Source of the DNA: CAXDRM01 sp963991775
GTDB taxonomy: Bacteria; Pseudomonadota; Alphaproteobacteria; Rickettsiales; JABIRX01
NCBI GenBank assembly: GCA_963991775.1
Contig: CAXDRM010000008.1
Coordinates: forward strand, 1-27,579
Direction of reading: 5' to 3'
DNA: 27,579 nucleotides
Shown: positions 1 through 6,855 of the stretch, one piece after another
How the letters are laid out: every line of letters starts with the position of its first letter
Position numbering within the stretch: the first letter of the stretch is position 1
The notes under the pieces: model-generated
Told to the model about the DNA's origin: nothing
The model's database searches: none
What the model saw: the letters and a program-made list of their open reading frames with translations, nothing else
Translations under genes and position numbers: made by a program

Positions 1-31
1 TTTATTCAATTTATTCAAGCTGCAAAACTAT

Positions 32-76
32 AAATAAAGATGGGTATTGGTATAATACCAATATCCATTTTTATTT
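32..76. terminator. 45-base near-perfect palindrome at the left edge, possible terminator
   Basis: Two 22-base arms (32-53 and 55-76) are inverted copies of each other around a single central base. They differ at two places, 39/69 and 44/64. Both differences become G-U pairs if the plus strand is transcribed and C-A mismatches if the minus strand is, so a plus-strand RNA hairpin is the better fit. The right arm ends in a T-rich run. It may end a plus-strand gene lying outside the window; that gene is not visible. Confidence 0.5.
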
Positions 77-114
77 GTAATTTTGTTAAGAGTCAAAAAG
101 CGTAGTATTTTTAG

Positions 115-164
115 TAAAAACTGTGCAGCTAATAGCCAAAGCTAAAGCTTCTACTCAGCACAGT
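115..164 (-). terminator. Possible terminator of bcp (minus strand)
   Basis: Seven-base arms ACTGTGC (120-126) and GCACAGT (158-164) enclose 31 bases with further small self-complementary pieces (AGCTTT, AAGCT). Read on the minus strand, the stem is followed by TTTTTACT, which looks like a Rho-independent terminator. It lies about 110 bases past the bcp stop codon. The loop is long, so this is tentative. Confidence 0.35.
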
Positions 165-185
165 GCTCGTCAATCTGACAATTTT

Positions 186-239
186 AACGGTTGGTGAGTG
201 ATTTTTTGCTCAAGCAAAAAATTGTATCGAACCATTAGG
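186..239 (+). repeat. Variable-core palindromic repeat, copy A
   Basis: Outer motif GGTTGGTGAGTG leads into a perfect 10-base stem (201-210 and 213-222, loop CA) and exits through TGTATCGAACC. The outer motifs are shared with copies at 6711, 6784, 17028, 17115 and 27253; the stem sequence ATTTTTTGCT is not. It lies downstream of bcp, and a core-less relative in the opposite orientation lies upstream of bcp at 768-802. Confidence 0.7.
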
Positions 240-272
240 AAAAAATGAGAATAGGTGGTCCGAGCCAAAAAT

Positions 273-731
273 TTAAATATTAGATAATACTTCGGTGACG
301 TGGTTTTTGACTTTAACCTTCCGCCAAACCTGCTTTATCTTACCTTCAGCATCAATTAAAAAAGTAGCACGATCAATACCCATATATTTTTTACCATACA
401 TAGATTTTTCTACCCAAACGCCAAAGCTTTTGCACACATCTAATGATTCATCAGAACCTAGGGTAAATTTTAGCTCATATTTATTTTTAAATTTATCATG
501 GCTTTTGACGCTATCTTTTGAAATACCTAGAATCTCAGTATTTTTTGCTTGAAACTCTGCATAATGATCCGAGAAATCATTAGCTTCAACAGTACAGCCT
601 GGCGTATCATCTTTAGGATAAAAATATACTACCAAATTTTTACCTTTATAGTCTGCAAGGCTAACTTCTCCCTCACCATCTGTTGCCATTTTGAAATTTG
701 GTGCTTGATCACCGATTTTTAATTCACTCAT
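273..731 (-). CDS. bcp: Thioredoxin-dependent peroxiredoxin, Bcp/PrxQ type
   Basis: Reduces hydrogen peroxide and organic hydroperoxides in the cytoplasm, using a cysteine that is re-reduced by thioredoxin. The 152 residues match the usual Bcp length and show one AhpC/TSA-type thioredoxin fold. The peroxidatic cysteine is Cys46 in the signature YPKDDTPGCTVEA. The position five residues later, where many Bcp proteins such as the E. coli one carry the resolving cysteine, is Asn51. Cys100 in the VCKSFGVW segment aligns with the third E. coli cysteine. The enzyme may therefore work as a 1-Cys form or use Cys100; this is inference. The start is supported by AAAGG upstream of the ATG. Palindromic repeats lie on both sides. 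Family assignment is firm. Confidence 0.95.
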   Translation of the reverse strand: MSELKIGDQAPNFKMATDGEGEVSLADYKGKNLVVYFYPKDDTPGCTVEANDFSDHYAEFQAKNTEILGISKDSVKSHDKFKNKYELKFTLGSDESLDVCKSFGVWVEKSMYGKKYMGIDRATFLIDAEGKIKQVWRKVKVKNHVTEVLSNI

Positions 732-767
732 TTTTGCTTACCTTTATATATTGTATATACTGTTAAC

Positions 768-802
768 TAACCTTGTGGTTCGGCAAGCTCACCATCCGGT
801 TA
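768..802 (-). repeat. Core-less member of the variable-core repeat family (copy G)
   Basis: Read on the minus strand it gives AACCGGATGGTGAG, then CTTGC, then CGAACCACAAGGTTA. The outer parts match copy C (6784-6843: AACCGGCTGGTGAA and CGAACCATAAGGTTA), but the central variable stem and part of its border are missing. It begins one base past the trmB stop codon and separates trmB from bcp. It may be a deletion remnant or the uninserted form of the family. Confidence 0.6.
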
Positions 803-803
803 C

Positions 804-1505
804 TTAACTATTAGTCATAATTTTTTTAAAATTATAAAAGAAGTAAGTGTCACCAGCAAGAGCCTTCTTCTGATATTTAGTCTCCACCCAATCTGCAGGC
901 TGCTGATACCAAGCTTTTACCTGATCCGCTTGCCAGATTAAATCTTTGTAATCATGAAGCAAAGCTATCATCCAGCTAGCATATTCTTGATGATCAGTTG
1001 CTAGACGTAACAAACCTTCCTGCTTTAATTTCTGCGTAAAAACTTTAATATTTTCCTGTTTGATGATCCGTCTTTTATGATGTTTAGTTTTAGGCCAAGG
1101 ATCTGGAAAAAGTATAAAAATTTTACTAAGTGCATTATCTGGTAGTAAGGATAAGATTTCTAAAGCATCACCTTGATAAATAAAAATATTATCTAGTTTT
1201 TCTGATTTAATACGCGCCAGTAATTTAGCTACACCTTGCATAAAAGGTTCACAACCAATAAAAATTTCTTGCGGATTATGACTAGCCTGTAAAGCAAGAT
1301 GTTCTCCTGCCCCAAAACCTATTTCTAAATTGAGCTTTTTTGTTGAAGCTAAAATTTGCTTTAAATTTTGCTGCTCCTGATCAGCCCGCAACTCAAATTG
1401 CGGTAAAATCTCAGTAAATAAATCTTGCTTAGCAGCACTTAATTTTCGACCTTTTCTTTTGACAAAAGAGCGGATATGATGCTGTTGCTCTAACTTTTCA
1501 GTCAT
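804..1505 (-). CDS. trmB: tRNA (guanine-N7-)-methyltransferase TrmB
   Basis: Methylates N7 of G46 in the variable loop of a set of tRNAs, using S-adenosylmethionine. The 233 residues form a class I methyltransferase fold. The SAM-binding motif is EIGFGAGEHL at 61-70, and the family signature FPDPWPKTKHHKRR is at 133-146, ending in the basic run expected for tRNA contact. The N-terminus is rich in basic residues (SFVKRKGRKLS). The start codon lies only 5 bases from the start of the oppositely oriented small gene at 1511, so the promoter for each gene must lie inside the other. Downstream are a short palindromic repeat and bcp on the same strand. Length and motifs are normal for the family. Confidence 0.96.
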   Translation of the reverse strand: MTEKLEQQHHIRSFVKRKGRKLSAAKQDLFTEILPQFELRADQEQQNLKQILASTKKLNLEIGFGAGEHLALQASHNPQEIFIGCEPFMQGVAKLLARIKSEKLDNIFIYQGDALEILSLLPDNALSKIFILFPDPWPKTKHHKRRIIKQENIKVFTQKLKQEGLLRLATDHQEYASWMIALLHDYKDLIWQADQVKAWYQQPADWVETKYQKKALAGDTYFFYNFKKIMTNS

Positions 1506-1510
1506 AATCT

Positions 1511-1693
1511 ATGAAGTTAAAATATAAAGTACAATTTTATACCATTTCAGCAATTTGTGTAGCACTAGTTTTTCTACTTTACACAATTATTTTTACTGAA
1601 AGACCGCAGAGAGTAGCAGAAGCATTTGAAAACAAACAACGCGTTGAAATACCATTCAAAAAAATTCGCGATTCAGTAGCTAATGAGCAATAG
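1511..1693 (+). CDS. Small single-pass membrane protein of unknown function
   Basis: I do not recognise this 60-residue protein. It has a short basic N-terminus (MKLKYKVQ), one clear hydrophobic helix at about residues 9-29, and a charged tail of about 30 residues with several Lys, Arg and Glu. It would sit in the inner membrane by one helix. Its last 11 bases overlap the start of rppH (ATGAGCAATAG holds the rppH start and this gene's TAG stop), which suggests translational coupling. No good ribosome binding site is visible ahead of its ATG. The tight packing between trmB and rppH favours a real gene over a chance ORF. Confidence 0.6.
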   Translation: MKLKYKVQFYTISAICVALVFLLYTIIFTERPQRVAEAFENKQRVEIPFKKIRDSVANEQ

Positions 1694-2153
1694 TAATATA
1701 TATCCTGATTATCGTCCTTGTGTAGGGATTTTATTATTTAAACCAAGCCAAGGAATCTGGGCTGGCAGACGTATTGATAAATTTAAAGAAGCATGGCAAA
1801 TGCCCCAAGGAGGCATTGATCCAGGTGAAAATCCACAATTAGCTGCTTTACGCGAATTACAAGAAGAAACTAGCATCACTTCAGCAAAAATTATCAAAGA
1901 AATTGATGGTTGGCACAAATATGAAATTGCGGTAGAATTACGTCCAGCTTTCTGGGCAGGCAAATATATTGGTCAGCAACAAAAATGGTTCATTATGGAA
2001 TTCACCGGCCAAGAAGCAGAAATCAATATTGCAACACAAGATCAAGAATTTATCGAATGGGACTGGGTCACACCTGAATTTCTTCTCAAAAATACCGTAG
2101 CTTTCAAAAAAGAAGTTTATCACAAAATTTTAGCAGAATTTACCAAGCTTTAA
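1683..2153 (+). CDS. rppH: RNA 5'-pyrophosphohydrolase RppH (Nudix)
   Basis: Removes pyrophosphate from the 5' end of primary transcripts, which opens mRNA to decay by 5'-monophosphate-sensing nucleases. It is a single Nudix domain of 156 residues. The N-terminal YRPCVGILLF and the QMPQGGIDPGE segment are typical of RppH/NudH. The Nudix box runs from Gly43 to Ile65 and keeps the metal-binding RELQEE; the usual glycine near its end is Ser64. The later KWFIMEF and EFIEWDWV segments also fit RppH. It overlaps the preceding small membrane-protein gene by 11 bases. A palindrome with 8-base arms (TTACCAAG/CTTGGTAA) covers its stop codon. Confidence 0.93.
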   Translation: MSNSNIYPDYRPCVGILLFKPSQGIWAGRRIDKFKEAWQMPQGGIDPGENPQLAALRELQEETSITSAKIIKEIDGWHKYEIAVELRPAFWAGKYIGQQQKWFIMEFTGQEAEINIATQDQEFIEWDWVTPEFLLKNTVAFKKEVYHKILAEFTKL

Positions 2154-2162
2154 CCTTGGTAA
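2140..2162. terminator. Short palindrome over the rppH stop codon
   Basis: TTACCAAG and CTTGGTAA form an 8-base stem with a 7-base loop that contains the rppH stop codon. There is no T tract after it. It also marks the point where the truncated DUF4143 gene begins, so it could be a weak terminator or the scar of a rearrangement. Confidence 0.4.
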
Positions 2163-2166
2163 GAAT

Positions 2167-2688
2167 TTGGGAATCACAACACCTACAGTATTTAGTTACA
2201 TATCACTACTTGGTGAGCTCTTATTAGTACGTCGTTTACTACCATTTCATATCAATATAAAAAAACGCTTAGTCAAAACTCCTAAAACTTACATTCGCGA
2301 CTCAGGACTAGTCCATAATTTATTAGGTATTAGAACTCTAGATGAATTATTAGGACACCCTGTAGTTGGCATGTCGTGGGAAGGACAAATCATTGAAACA
2401 ATAATTAACCATGCACCATATTATGCAAAACCTAGCTTTTATAGAACTGCAACAGAAGTTGAAATAGATTTAATTTTAGAAATGGGCACTAAACACGGTA
2501 ATTGGGCTATCGAAATCAAACGCTCAAATGCTCCTACATTAAGCAAAGGCTTCCAAGAAGCAATTAATGATATAAAACCTAAAAAAACTTTTATAGTCTA
2601 TGGTGGCACAGAACGCTATCCCATTACCAACGATGTAGAGGTAATTAGCTTAACAGAATTAGTTAAAGAACTAAAAAATACCAACTAA
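2167..2688 (+). pseudogene. 5'-truncated DUF4143 (AAA_14-type) ATPase remnant
   Basis: The reading frame encodes the C-terminal half of a bacterial ATPase of the AAA_14/DUF4143 family. It starts in the segment that normally follows the ATPase domain (LGITTPTVFSYISLLGELLLVRR in two parts). It continues through TPKTYIRDSGLVHNLLGI and HPVVGMSWEG and ends in the nuclease-like EVEIDLILE ... AIEIKRS region. Full-length members are around 400 residues with a Walker A near the N-terminus; here 173 residues remain and no P-loop is present. The only start is TTG. In-frame codons before it (NLGKN) run into the palindrome at the rppH stop, so the break lies near 2152-2165. The remaining frame is intact, which suggests recent loss or residual use. 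Family functions are poorly known; some members occur in toxin-like or mobile contexts. Confidence 0.75.
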
Positions 2689-2766
2689 TTACTTACTAAA
2701 AATTTTTACATATATTCACAATAGTAGCAAGAACACATCTCCTGCTTTTTACAAAATTTGAATATT

Positions 2767-4782
2767 TTATATTAAATTCAGCTTCTCTAATTTATTGATC
2801 TCATCTCGAAGTGCAGCTGCTTTTTCAAATTCTAGATCAGCAGCTAATTGCAACATTTTCTTACGTAATCTCTCTAACTCTTTTTGCTGATCTTCTTTTG
2901 ATTTATGTGCTAATTCAACCAATTCAGCATCATCCTCTTCAAGCTTCTTACCAACCAAGCCTTCTAAACTATTTACATAATTTTTAATGATGGTTTTTGG
3001 CGTAATACCATGTTTTTTATTATGAGCTAATTGGATCTCTCTTCTGCGATTAGTTTCATTAAGCGCAGCCTGTAATGAACCTGTCATTTTATCAGCATAA
3101 AGTAAAACTTTTGCCTCGCTATTTCGTGCCGCACGACCAATAGTTTGCACCAAAGAAGTCTCTGATCTTAAAAAGCCTTCCTTATCAGCATCTAAAATTG
3201 CCACCAAGCCACATTCAGGAATATCTAAACCTTCACGTAGTAAATTTACCCCGACAATTACATCTATCACACCTTCACGCAGATTTTGGATGATTTCTAC
3301 ACGCTCTAAAGTTTTTACATCCGAATGTAAATATTGCACCTTCACATCTAAATCACGCAAATAATCAGTAAGATTCTCAGCCATTTTTTTGGTGAGAGTA
3401 GTGATTAAAGTTCTAAAGCCTCGCTTAGTAGTTTCAGCCACCTCATGCAAAACATCATCAATTTGAGTTTCAACCGGACGAATAAAACATTCAGGATCAA
3501 CTAAACCTGTAGGCCTAATAATTTGTCTAACATATTTACCTTTAGTCACCTCAAGCTCAAATTTACCTGGAGTTGCTGAAACAAAAACCGTTTGCGGACG
3601 CAAACCATCCCATTCCACAAATTTAAGTGGACGATTATCTAAAGCAGAAGGCAAGCGAAAACCATGCTCTACCAAAGTAGTTTTACGCGCCCGATCGCCA
3701 TTAAACATACCATTAATCTGCGGGACTGTTACATGGCTCTCATCCACAAAAAGCAACGCATTATCAGGCAAATACTCAAATAAAGTTGGAGGTGCTTCAC
3801 CTGCTTTGCGACCTGATAAATAACGCGAATAATTTTCAATACCTTTACAGCTACCGGTCGTTTCAATCATCTCAAGATCAAAATTAGTTTTTTGCTTAAG
3901 ACGCGCAGCTTCTACTATCTTGCCTAAATGATCTAATTCTTTAAGACGTGAATCAAGCTCTTCACGAATTTTACTCATGGAATTTTGCAATACCTCTTCA
4001 GGCGTAACATAATGATTACTAGCAAAGACTACACAATTAGTTAATTTACGAATTTTCTTATTAGTGAGCGGATCAAATTCAAAGATATCTTCAATTTCGT
4101 CACCAAAAAAGCTTAAACGCCAACAAGTATTTTCAAGATGGGCAGGAAAAATATCAACAATATCACCTTTAACTCTGAAACGTCCTCTGGTGAAACTAAT
4201 TTCATTACGCTCATATTGTAGCTTCACTAAATTGCGTGATAATTCACCAAGCGAAATTTTTTGCCCCACACGCAAGCCAATAGTCATGGCAGCATAAAGT
4301 TCTGGCGAACCTAAACCATAAATACATGAAACTGAAGCCACCACAATTACGTCTGGTCTTTCTAATAAAGAACGTGTCGCCGAATTTCTAAGCATTTCAA
4401 TTTGTTCATTAATTGAAGCGTCTTTCTCAATATAGGTATCACTGCGAGGAATATATGCTTCCGGCTGATAATAATCATAATATGAGACAAAATATTCTAC
4501 CGCATTATTGGGGAAAAAACTTTTCATCTCAGTATAAAGCTGAGCTGCTAAAGTTTTATTATGCGCTAAAATTAAAGCAGGCCTTTTAGTATTAGCTATA
4601 ACATTAGCCATCGTAAAAGTTTTACCTGAACCAGTTACACCTAATAAGGCCTGATCTTTTTTACCTGCAGATAAGCCATCTTGCAGCTCTTTTATAGCAG
4701 TAACTTGATCTCCTGCCGGAGCATATTCAGACTGTAAATCAAACTGTTTTTCTTGCTGGAAAGCTTGCTGTTTTTGTTGCAT
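2767..4782 (-). CDS. uvrB: UvrABC excision repair helicase subunit UvrB
   Basis: Damage-recognition and DNA-opening subunit of nucleotide excision repair; it receives lesions from UvrA and recruits UvrC. The 671 residues match the usual length. Walker A is GVTGSGKT at 48-55. The beta-hairpin that inserts between the DNA strands is YYDYYQPEAY at 101-110. The helicase II motif is VDESH, followed by the second helicase lobe (GVNLLREGLDIPE, QTIGRAARN). The C-terminal UVR coiled coil at about 632-667 (EFEKAAALRDEI) contacts UvrC. It stands alone on the minus strand, convergent with the DUF4143 remnant and divergent from the NDUFA12-like gene, with 53 bases to the latter. Nothing in it looks unusual. 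Confidence 0.98.
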   Translation of the reverse strand: MQQKQQAFQQEKQFDLQSEYAPAGDQVTAIKELQDGLSAGKKDQALLGVTGSGKTFTMANVIANTKRPALILAHNKTLAAQLYTEMKSFFPNNAVEYFVSYYDYYQPEAYIPRSDTYIEKDASINEQIEMLRNSATRSLLERPDVIVVASVSCIYGLGSPELYAAMTIGLRVGQKISLGELSRNLVKLQYERNEISFTRGRFRVKGDIVDIFPAHLENTCWRLSFFGDEIEDIFEFDPLTNKKIRKLTNCVVFASNHYVTPEEVLQNSMSKIREELDSRLKELDHLGKIVEAARLKQKTNFDLEMIETTGSCKGIENYSRYLSGRKAGEAPPTLFEYLPDNALLFVDESHVTVPQINGMFNGDRARKTTLVEHGFRLPSALDNRPLKFVEWDGLRPQTVFVSATPGKFELEVTKGKYVRQIIRPTGLVDPECFIRPVETQIDDVLHEVAETTKRGFRTLITTLTKKMAENLTDYLRDLDVKVQYLHSDVKTLERVEIIQNLREGVIDVIVGVNLLREGLDIPECGLVAILDADKEGFLRSETSLVQTIGRAARNSEAKVLLYADKMTGSLQAALNETNRRREIQLAHNKKHGITPKTIIKNYVNSLEGLVGKKLEEDDAELVELAHKSKEDQQKELERLRKKMLQLAADLEFEKAAALRDEINKLEKLNLI

Positions 4783-4835
4783 TAATAATCATGCTATTGT
4801 AAGTTAGCGAGGAGCAAAAATATTAGCTAATTTCA

Positions 4836-5186
4836 ATGCATATTGCAACCCGGATTTATACATTTTTATTTGGCCAATTTGTTGGCAAAGACGAATATGG
4901 CAATTCATATTTTCGTCGTAGATACGCTAAACCTATTAATGATAAAACTGAAAAACGTTGGGTTATTTATAATGGCTTAGTTGAAGCAACTAAAGTACCA
5001 CCTTTATGGCATCGTTGGTTACATTTTATGAGCGATCATCTACCAAGTGAAATTAACATTACTAAACAAAAATGGCATAAAGCTCATCAACCTAATTTTA
5101 CAGCAACTTCTGCTGCATATTCACCTTATCAAGCAACTAATAAGCAAAAATCAACTTATCAAACTTGGCAACCTAATGAAAAATAA
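4836..5186 (+). CDS. NDUFA12-family NADH:ubiquinone oxidoreductase accessory subunit
   Basis: Homologue of the mitochondrial complex I 17.2-kDa subunit (NDUFA12/B17.2), found in alphaproteobacteria as a peripheral or assembly-related part of complex I. The 116 residues carry the family landmarks in order: FGQFVGKDEYGNSYFRRR, RRWVIYNG as KRWVIYNG, EATKVPPLWHRWLHFMSD, and WHKAHQPNFTATSAAYSPY, ending in YQTWQP. No signal peptide or membrane helix is seen, so it acts on the cytoplasmic (matrix-like) side. Its last 11 bases overlap mlaD, and the order NDUFA12-mlaD-DUF2155 suggests one operon. No convincing ribosome binding site precedes the chosen ATG, but the N-terminus fits the family. Confidence 0.9.
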   Translation: MHIATRIYTFLFGQFVGKDEYGNSYFRRRYAKPINDKTEKRWVIYNGLVEATKVPPLWHRWLHFMSDHLPSEINITKQKWHKAHQPNFTATSAAYSPYQATNKQKSTYQTWQPNEK

Positions 5187-5619
5187 CCTTGTAGAAACTA
5201 TCGTCGGCTTTGCCGTTATTATTTTAGCTTTAAGCTTTTTCTTTTTCGCAAAGAATCAAGCTAATGTAACTAGCGATAGTGACTCTTATCAAATTAATGC
5301 AAATTTTGCAGCTATTGATGGTATTTCAGTAGGTAGTGACGTTAGAGTCGCAGGAATCAAAATTGGCACAGTAGCTGCCGAAGATCTCGATAGTTACACT
5401 TATGAAGCTAGTTTGAAATTAGCTATTGATAATGATGTTAAAATTCCTACTGATTCAATCGCAAGCGTGGTCAGCTCTGGTTTACTTGGCAAAAAATATG
5501 TAGCTATCGATCCAGGCGCTGATGAAACTTATTTAAAATCTGGTGATAAAATTCTTTATACTCAAGCCTCTGTCAATCTTGAAACTTTGATTGGCAAATT
5601 TATTTTCAAAGAAGATTAA
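5176..5619 (+). CDS. mlaD: MlaD-type MCE-domain lipid transport protein
   Basis: Substrate-binding component of the Mla system, which moves phospholipids between the inner and outer membranes. The start is placed at the ATG at 5176 (MKNNLVETIVGF). The frame is open further upstream, but that part is a shadow of the NDUFA12-like gene. The protein of 147 residues has one N-terminal membrane anchor (about 6-24) and a single MCE domain. The domain includes YQINANFAAIDGISVGSDVRVAGIKIGTV and SGLLGKKYVAIDPG, split here at family landmarks. It would be anchored in the inner membrane with the MCE domain in the periplasm. The other Mla genes are not in the window. It overlaps the gene before by 11 bases; the next gene begins 10 bases after its stop. 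Confidence 0.92.
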   Translation: MKNNLVETIVGFAVIILALSFFFFAKNQANVTSDSDSYQINANFAAIDGISVGSDVRVAGIKIGTVAAEDLDSYTYEASLKLAIDNDVKIPTDSIASVVSSGLLGKKYVAIDPGADETYLKSGDKILYTQASVNLETLIGKFIFKED

Positions 5620-5629
5620 GCATTAGGCC

Positions 5630-6703
5630 ATGCGCTACATTACTTTAAGCTTGCTTTTCAATTTTGCTTTAGCTCTTAGCCCCTCACAAGCAGAAGAAAA
5701 TTCTGATTTAGATGAGTTAGTCGAGCAAATTATCGAACAAGATGAAAACAACCCAGAAACAGTTGATGCAGAAACTAGTGAAACTAAAATTTATGCTGCT
5801 AATTTAGGTGATGTAAAAGAAAGAATTGCTCGAGCAAAAATTTTAATGTCAGAACAAAATTTTAGTGCATCTCTTGAATTACTAAATTCTGCACAAAATG
5901 AAATAGCAGAACAAAATGAGGAGATCGAGCCTGCGCTAAAATTAGAAATCACCAGCCTTACTGCTAATATAAAATATCTACAAAATGATTATGCGGCTGC
6001 AGTAAAAAACTTTCATGAAGCTATCGAACTTGCTGTTACCTCTGATTTAAAAACAGAGCTACCTTATCTTTATGCACGCATTGCTTATAGCTATGTAACT
6101 CTTGATCCAACTTTAAGTGTAACTTATCTGAATAAAGCAATAAAACTTAATCTTGATAAAAATGACAAGATTGGACTTAGCGAAAATTACTATAATTTAG
6201 CAATCATCCAAAAACAATTAGGAAATTTATTAGAGGCTAAAGCTACTGAAAAAAAATATCAGGCACTTAGCAAAGAAACCTCTTCAGCTAATTTTTATCG
6301 TTTAGCCAAAACTGCACAAAGCAATGAATATCGTATTGATGATATTATCACTCCTGAAGGCAAAAATTATCGTAAAGCTGAATATGTTGATTTGCAGATT
6401 CTGAACAAATTAGATGGTTTTAGCTATCAATATGAATTGCGCATTGGTAGTAAAATGACTTTCAAAACTTTACAAATCATTACTAAAGCTTGCTTAAAAT
6501 CTGATCCGGTAGATCAGCCAGAAAATATGCTACTTATCGAAATTAATGAAACTGACAAAATTAACCCTAAAAAAAATCAAAAGCTTGATTATAAAAATAT
6601 TTTCTCTGGTTGGATGTTCTCAGCTAGCCCTTCACTTAACTCTTTAGAACATCCGCTTTATGATGTTAGAGTTATGAATTGTCGCATAAAACAAATTATT
6701 TGA
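5630..6703 (+). CDS. Secreted TPR protein with C-terminal DUF2155 domain
   Basis: The 357 residues begin with a likely Sec signal peptide, cleaved near SQA at residue 21. An acidic linker follows, then helical repeats at about 60-215 that read as TPR units (YAAAVKNFHEAIEL, NYYNLAIIQKQLGNLLEA). The C-terminus at about 250-351 is a DUF2155 domain. It is recognised by VDLQILNKLDGF, FKTLQIITKACLKSDPVDQPEN, FSGWMFSASPSLNSLEHPLYDV and the final Cys351. DUF2155 proteins are common in alphaproteobacteria beside the NDUFA12 gene and are usually short secreted proteins without TPRs; their function is unknown. Cys288 and Cys351 could pair in the periplasm. The fusion suggests a protein-protein contact role, which is inference. 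It is probably in an operon with mlaD. Confidence 0.85.
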   Translation: MRYITLSLLFNFALALSPSQAEENSDLDELVEQIIEQDENNPETVDAETSETKIYAANLGDVKERIARAKILMSEQNFSASLELLNSAQNEIAEQNEEIEPALKLEITSLTANIKYLQNDYAAAVKNFHEAIELAVTSDLKTELPYLYARIAYSYVTLDPTLSVTYLNKAIKLNLDKNDKIGLSENYYNLAIIQKQLGNLLEAKATEKKYQALSKETSSANFYRLAKTAQSNEYRIDDIITPEGKNYRKAEYVDLQILNKLDGFSYQYELRIGSKMTFKTLQIITKACLKSDPVDQPENMLLIEINETDKINPKKNQKLDYKNIFSGWMFSASPSLNSLEHPLYDVRVMNCRIKQII

Positions 6704-6710
6704 TAAAATT

Positions 6711-6759
6711 AAGGTTCCTGAGTGATTTTGCACTTGTTGCAAAATCGTACCGAAGGGCC
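6711..6759 (+). repeat. Variable-core palindromic repeat, copy B
   Basis: Outer motif AAGGTTCCTGAGTG enters a perfect 9-base stem (GATTTTGCA/TGCAAAATC, loop CTTGT at 6733-6737) and exits through GTACCGAAGGGCC. It is the plus-oriented half of an inverted pair with copy C; the pair fills the gap between the DUF2155 gene and lipB. The stem sequence is unlike that of any other copy. Confidence 0.75.
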
Positions 6760-6783
6760 GCTCGAGTCTTAGTAATTAAAAAG

Positions 6784-6843
6784 TAACCTTATGGTTCGAT
6801 ACAATTCTTCACTACGTTCGGAATCATTCACCAGCCGGTTACC
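6784..6843 (-). repeat. Variable-core palindromic repeat, copy C
   Basis: On the minus strand it reads AACCGGCTGGTGAATG, a stem ATTC/GAAT around CGAACGTAGTGAA, then TGTATCGAACCATAAGG. The outer segments closely match copy G at 768-802. The core resembles a type of dispersed bacterial repeat with CGAACG/AGTGAAG-like sequence, though I cannot search to confirm. It ends 12 bases before the lipB start and may lie in its leader. Confidence 0.7.
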
Positions 6844-6855
6844 AATAAAGAAGCA

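Noticed and set aside
1709..2123. Minus-strand frames opposite rppH
   Set aside because: They are mirror frames of a clear Nudix gene, with no motif of their own.
5047..5175. Upstream extension of mlaD
   Set aside because: These codons lie over the NDUFA12-like gene in another frame and have no MCE-protein character; ATG 5176 gives the usual N-terminus.
6789..6810. GGTTCGATAC resembling a tRNA T-arm
   Set aside because: No acceptor, anticodon or D arm can be built around it. It belongs to repeat copy C and recurs in copy A.
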